33,004 nucleotides of DNA. Origin: a virus. The stretch lies in IMG/VR virus record IMGVR_UViG_3300010401_000063, positions 1 to 33,004 of that record, one strand, 5' to 3'. The translations under genes and the position numbers were made by a program. Shown here piece by piece: positions 30,905 to 33,004 of the stretch. Below the pieces are notes generated by a model that was not told the DNA's origin, searched no databases, and saw only the letters and a list, made by a program, of their open reading frames with translations. The first letter of the stretch is position 1. Each line of letters starts with the position of its first letter.

Positions 30905-30933
30905 ATGTTAGACCCACTATAGGGTCTACGCAA
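30905..30933 (-). promoter_or_regulatory. Leftward promoter of the repressor gene
   Basis: Minus strand -35 TTGCGT (30928-30933), 17-base spacer, -10 TAACAT (30905-30910). The spacer is filled by the palindromic operator. The expected start of transcription is at about 30898-30899, only about 2 bases before the ATG. Confidence 0.6.
30909..30928. promoter_or_regulatory. Operator O1, TAGACCC-N6-GGGTCTA
   Basis: Perfect 7-base inverted repeat with a 6-base centre, inside the leftward promoter spacer and reaching into both boxes. A third half site TAGACCC lies at 30896-30902 over the repressor start codon. Binding would block RNA polymerase. Confidence 0.7.
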
Positions 30934-30944
30934 CCCAGTAGAGG

Positions 30945-30963
30945 GCGTAAATCGCTTTTACGC
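30945..30963. repeat. Hairpin before the rightward HTH gene
   Basis: GCGTAAA and TTTACGC (7 pairs, 5-base loop) end 9 bases before the ATG at 30973. It may limit translation, stabilise the 5' end, or be a second regulator's binding site. Confidence 0.4.
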
Positions 30964-30972
30964 TGCCCTGGC

Positions 30973-31308
30973 ATGGGCAGACGTTCAAAAAAGTTCAAGA
31001 CGCCGAGTCTTGTGGTCGGCATTCTTGGTCAGAACGTGCGTGATCTGAGGGATCAGCGATACGCTCGTTTGCCCCATGACACCGCAAGGAATAAGGCACT
31101 CGCAAAGGATGCGGACACGACGCTGAGCCAGATTCAGCGCGTGATTGCCGGTGAAGTAGCTGTCGGAGTGGACCTGGTGGAGTCGCTTGCCACCGCGCTG
31201 AGGGTCCAACCCCGTGACCTACTGACGCCGTATCTCGCCGCGTCCATGGAAGGCAAGCCGCCACCTGACGCTCATATGCGGGATTCGGCCTTACTTCAGC
31301 GACGCTGA
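30973..31308 (+). CDS. Second small HTH regulator (XRE-like), 111 aa
   Basis: ATG at 30973-30975. The frame extends further upstream, but that would put the start over the operator region. Residues about 15-80 read as an XRE-type domain: GQNVRDLRDQRYARL, ALAKDADTTLSQIQRVIAGE, VDLVESLATALRVQPRDLLT. The C-terminus is a short unstructured tail without peptidase motif. Weak ribosome site. Transcribed rightward, in the direction of the early genes, so either Cro-like or a co-repressor. Both are possible. Confidence 0.6.
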   Translation: MGRRSKKFKTPSLVVGILGQNVRDLRDQRYARLPHDTARNKALAKDADTTLSQIQRVIAGEVAVGVDLVESLATALRVQPRDLLTPYLAASMEGKPPPDAHMRDSALLQRR

Positions 31309-31382
31309 GATACTCCTGCTCCTTGAAACACCCATGATCTGACGCAGAGCAACATCGACACGGTCGTTCCCTGTCGAGCGTT
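31309..31382. other. Leader before the early promoter
   Basis: Non-coding. It holds an inverted repeat, TCGACA and TGTCGA (31355-31377), whose role is unclear. Possibly a weak terminator of the upstream regulator or another operator. Confidence 0.3.
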
Positions 31383-31402
31383 TGGACCCTAAAAAGGGTT
31401 GC
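31383..31402. promoter_or_regulatory. Operator O2, imperfect TGGACCC-N6-GGGTTGC
   Basis: Centre of six bases (TAAAAA) and inner ACCC/GGGT arms shared with O1. It overlaps the -35 of the rightward promoter. Its start lies 21 bases from that of O3, two helical turns, so dimers could contact each other. Confidence 0.6.
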
Positions 31403-31427
31403 ACACACCCAAAATAGGGTCTATCAT
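31399..31427 (+). promoter_or_regulatory. Early rightward promoter
   Basis: -35 TTGCAC (31399-31404), 17-base spacer, -10 TATCAT (31422-31427), the best sigma-70-like promoter in the window. Expected start at about 31434, giving a leader of about 33 bases before the first early gene. Confidence 0.7.
31404..31423. promoter_or_regulatory. Operator O3, imperfect with perfect GGGTCTA arm
   Basis: ACACCC-AAAATA-GGGTCTA with centre in the promoter spacer, as for O1 in the leftward promoter. It reaches into the -10 box. Confidence 0.65.
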
Positions 31428-31466
31428 CTCTCCCACGCTCACTACCGGGCGGATGGGAGAAGGGTG

Positions 31467-31706
31467 ATGGAGAGACAAGTCACACGAGCGATGCTTCTGG
31501 CGGTGGCGCTGGGTGCATCGGCGCTATGGATCATGTGCACGTACGTCCGCACGGACCCGCGCTCCAGCTCCGACTTCTCCAGCCTCGACCTCGATCCCGC
31601 ATATGCGATCGCGGCCTTCTGCGGCAACTCTCCGCTCAAGGGGGGTGATGCCCAGCTGATCGCCGACTGGGGCAAGGCCCACCACATCGACTGCGGGGTG
31701 AACTGA
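31467..31706 (+). CDS. Small exported or membrane-anchored early protein, 79 aa
   Basis: First gene of the early operon. Purine-rich GGGAGAAGGG lies just before the ATG at 31467-31469. N-terminus MERQVTRAMLLAVALGASAL then WIMCTYV is one membrane or signal segment. The remainder is soluble (DPAYAIAAFCGNSPLKGGDA, QLIADWGKAHHIDCGVN) with two cysteines that could pair outside the cytoplasm. First-made membrane proteins of temperate phages often act in exclusion. That is inference only. Confidence 0.55.
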   Translation: MERQVTRAMLLAVALGASALWIMCTYVRTDPRSSSDFSSLDLDPAYAIAAFCGNSPLKGGDAQLIADWGKAHHIDCGVN

Positions 31707-31707
31707 G

Positions 31708-31851
31708 ATGTCAGAGCCCACCCTCGAAGACCGCAAGGAGCGCAAGCCCTGCACCTGTGGTCACCCGCTCATCGACCATTGCGATGACGGTGCTCAGGGC
31801 TATTGCATCCACGAAGGCTGCGACTGCGATCGCTACGAGGCGCAGTCATGA
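31708..31851 (+). CDS. Cysteine/histidine-rich mini-protein, 47 aa
   Basis: ATG at 31708-31710, one base after the previous stop. The product reads KPCTCGHPLIDHCDDG then GYCIHEGCDCDRYEAQS: six Cys and three His in C-x-C-x-H and C-x-x-x-x-C-x-C spacing, enough for one or two zinc sites. Next gene starts in the stop (ATGA). Too small for routine gene finding but the frame, order and overlaps support it. Function unknown. Confidence 0.6.
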   Translation: MSEPTLEDRKERKPCTCGHPLIDHCDDGAQGYCIHEGCDCDRYEAQS

Positions 31852-32033
31852 GCCAGAGCTACTCCCAGAGCACCTTGTGGTCGCTGCGATGGACCCCTGC
31901 GCGCGGGACGCACTGGAAGAACGAGCGAGGCGTGACGCCGGAGACGCAGGATGCGTGGCTCGCTCGATTCCGAGCCGATGAGCCTAGCGTGACGTTCACC
32001 ATCGCATTGCGAGCGCCGAAGGCGCCGAAATGA
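31848..32033 (+). CDS. Hypothetical 61-aa early protein
   Basis: ATG at 31848-31850 in an ATGA overlap; next gene also in ATGA. Product QSYSQSTLWSLRWTPARGTH, WKNERGVTPETQDAWLARFR, ADEPSVTFTIALRAPKAPK: basic, with several Trp. No family recognised. Confidence 0.5.
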   Translation: MSQSYSQSTLWSLRWTPARGTHWKNERGVTPETQDAWLARFRADEPSVTFTIALRAPKAPK

Positions 32034-32266
32034 GCACCGGAAAAGAAAGGACCGGAGCCACGCGTACCCGCGTGCAGCGCGAAGCCAATCGTATCGACTG
32101 CGAGTTGTATAGCGCGATCCGCAGCGCCGAGGACCTATACGACTCGCTGAAGCGATACACCGGTCCCCGCGTAATCGAGTTGCACAAGTCGCTCCAGAGC
32201 CTCCGTAGTGCACGTGTCGGAATTCGGATGCTCATGCACGCGGACGACCGCGCGAGGACGGTATGA
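32030..32266 (+). CDS. Hypothetical 78-aa helical early protein
   Basis: ATGA overlap at both ends. Basic and helical: ATRTRVQREANRIDCELYSA, IRSAEDLYDSLKRYTGPRVI, ELHKSLQSLRSARVGIRM. No recognised family. Composition would suit a nucleic-acid or protein-binding early factor. Confidence 0.5.
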   Translation: MSTGKERTGATRTRVQREANRIDCELYSAIRSAEDLYDSLKRYTGPRVIELHKSLQSLRSARVGIRMLMHADDRARTV

Positions 32267-32535
32267 GCAACTCCCACACCGAAAGTAACTCGCCAGTTCC
32301 GGGTTCTGTCCGCAGTTCTCTCATAGAACTCGGTTCAGCGGTCGCCAGAATTCGGAAGCACTACTTCCTCAAAGCCGGCGGCGAACAGACGTACTACACC
32401 TACGTCACGCTCCTGATACCGAGCGGGCTAGAACCGGCAACCCCTGCGCAGTCGATAGAGGTCTATCTGTCGCCCGAAGCGCGACAGGCGCTGATCGACG
32501 CGCTCTCGGATGAACAGCAGGACGTGAAGCCATGA
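32263..32535 (+). CDS. Hypothetical 90-aa early protein
   Basis: ATGA overlap at both ends. Contains SLIELGSAVARIRKHYFLKA, YYTYVTLLIPSGLEPATPAQ and YLSPEARQALIDALSDEQQD, a mixed alpha/beta protein. Not assigned. Confidence 0.5.
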   Translation: MSNSHTESNSPVPGSVRSSLIELGSAVARIRKHYFLKAGGEQTYYTYVTLLIPSGLEPATPAQSIEVYLSPEARQALIDALSDEQQDVKP

Positions 32536-32726
32536 AGTACGCGTGCGGTGAATGCGGGAAGCCGATCAAGACCGGCTGCTACTGCGCCGAATGCGCTGAT
32601 CGCGAGTCGCAAGCCGACAAGGAAGCCGAACTAGCGAAGGAGATCGCGCACTCCGAGATGGACGGCGATCAGTACATCGCCACGCTCGACAACGGCCGCG
32701 CATGGCCGAAGGCCGACAATGAATAA
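32532..32726 (+). CDS. Zinc-ribbon mini-protein, 64 aa
   Basis: MKYACGECGKPIKTGCYCAEC gives C-x-x-C and C-x-C-x-x-C clusters within the first 21 residues, a treble-clef or ribbon type metal site. The rest is an acidic helix (SQADKEAELAKEIAHSEMDG). Overlaps its neighbours by 4 and 8 bases. Similar small zinc proteins act as early regulators, but the target is unknown. Confidence 0.55.
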   Translation: MKYACGECGKPIKTGCYCAECADRESQADKEAELAKEIAHSEMDGDQYIATLDNGRAWPKADNE

Positions 32727-33004
32727 GCCCACTGAGTTCGCATACCGGGCCGTCCTTCGCGATCTGGCACACAACGAGCCGCGCCACGGTTTTGAGAGCG
32801 AAGGCGACTTCGAGCTCACGAACGAACAGGCCGCGATCATCGTCAAGCACTTCCCTGAGATCGTGGACGAGGCTGTGGCGAGCCTGCCCATGCAGTTCGC
32901 CCTGGTGCTCGAATCCCCGACTGAAGAGGCCTGCACGCTGTACTGCTCGCTGCTCGCCCTGCAGGTCAAGCACGAGGCGAAGAAATACATCCTGTACGAC
33001 CTGC
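32719..33004 (+). CDS. Early protein, 5' part (runs off the right edge)
   Basis: ATG at 32719-32721, 8-base overlap with the previous gene. Open for 95 codons to the edge. Soluble and helical: FAYRAVLRDLAHNEPRHGFE, FELTNEQAAIIVKHFPEIVD, EAVASLPMQFALVLESPTEE, ALQVKHEAKKYILYDL. No recognised family. Confidence 0.55.
   Translation, partial: MNKPTEFAYRAVLRDLAHNEPRHGFESEGDFELTNEQAAIIVKHFPEIVDEAVASLPMQFALVLESPTEEACTLYCSLLALQVKHEAKKYILYDL

Noticed and set aside
30905-30924. Similarity to the T7 promoter (GACCCACTATAGGG against GACTCACTATAGGG)
   Set aside because: 14 of 20 positions match, but the upstream recognition part differs and the run is explained by the palindromic operator TAGACCC-ACTATA-GGGTCTA. 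No phage RNA polymerase gene is in the window.

Overview
The window is part of a GC-rich temperate, P22-like short-tailed phage (podovirus-type head and tail order), either a free phage or a prophage of a Gram-negative, probably proteobacterial host. The Gram-negative host follows from the two-part spanin (Rz with Rz1 nested inside it). The P22-like assignment follows from the order TerS, TerL, portal, scaffold, major capsid, gp4-like, gp10-like, needle-position coiled coil, three ejection-type proteins and tailspike. No integrase and no bacterial chromosomal gene is visible, so prophage status cannot be decided here. Layout, as transcribed: (A) 1-2690, minus strand: lysis cassette (P5-like endolysin, holin candidate, Rz/Rz1) plus several small membrane proteins. 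(B) 2720-4795, minus: beta-helix tailspike, separated from the ejection genes by a terminator and a small plus-strand ORF that is easily missed. (C) 4937-17162, minus: packaging, head and tail-completion genes, with hairpin terminators on both sides of the capsid region. (D) 17107-28388, minus: an unusually large run of about 13 genes upstream of TerS. It holds a 2-oxoglutarate oxygenase-like protein and a series of lectin/LamG, fibronectin-III, Ig-like, PASTA and polysaccharide-lyase-like proteins, nearly all joined by 0 to 4-base start/stop overlaps. (E) 28398-28977, minus: a terminator, a tRNA gene with an enlarged anticodon loop, and a Q-like antiterminator candidate, arranged as a late-gene switch in front of D, C, B and A. 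(F) 29094-30119, minus: small nuclease-like, hypothetical and HNH genes. (G) 30120-30668: no convincing gene, but strong secondary structure. (H) 30669-31427: immunity region with two divergent small HTH regulators and palindromic operators of the form TAGACCC-N6-GGGTCTA. Operators fill the 17-base spacer of both a leftward and a rightward promoter. (I) 31467-33004, plus: early operon of tiny overlapping genes, two of them cysteine-rich, continuing past the right edge. How it works together (inference): the leftward HTH protein is made from a leaderless or nearly leaderless mRNA and represses its own promoter and the early rightward promoter through shared operators. On induction the rightward operon is expressed. 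Later the Q-like protein lets polymerase read through the terminator at 28398-28426, and probably the internal ones, to express the whole leftward adhesin, packaging, structural and lysis block. The most notable items are the immunity operators, the tRNA with a 16-base anticodon loop, the adhesin/lyase block with its oxygenase, the structured region G and the hidden small ORF at 4834-4962.
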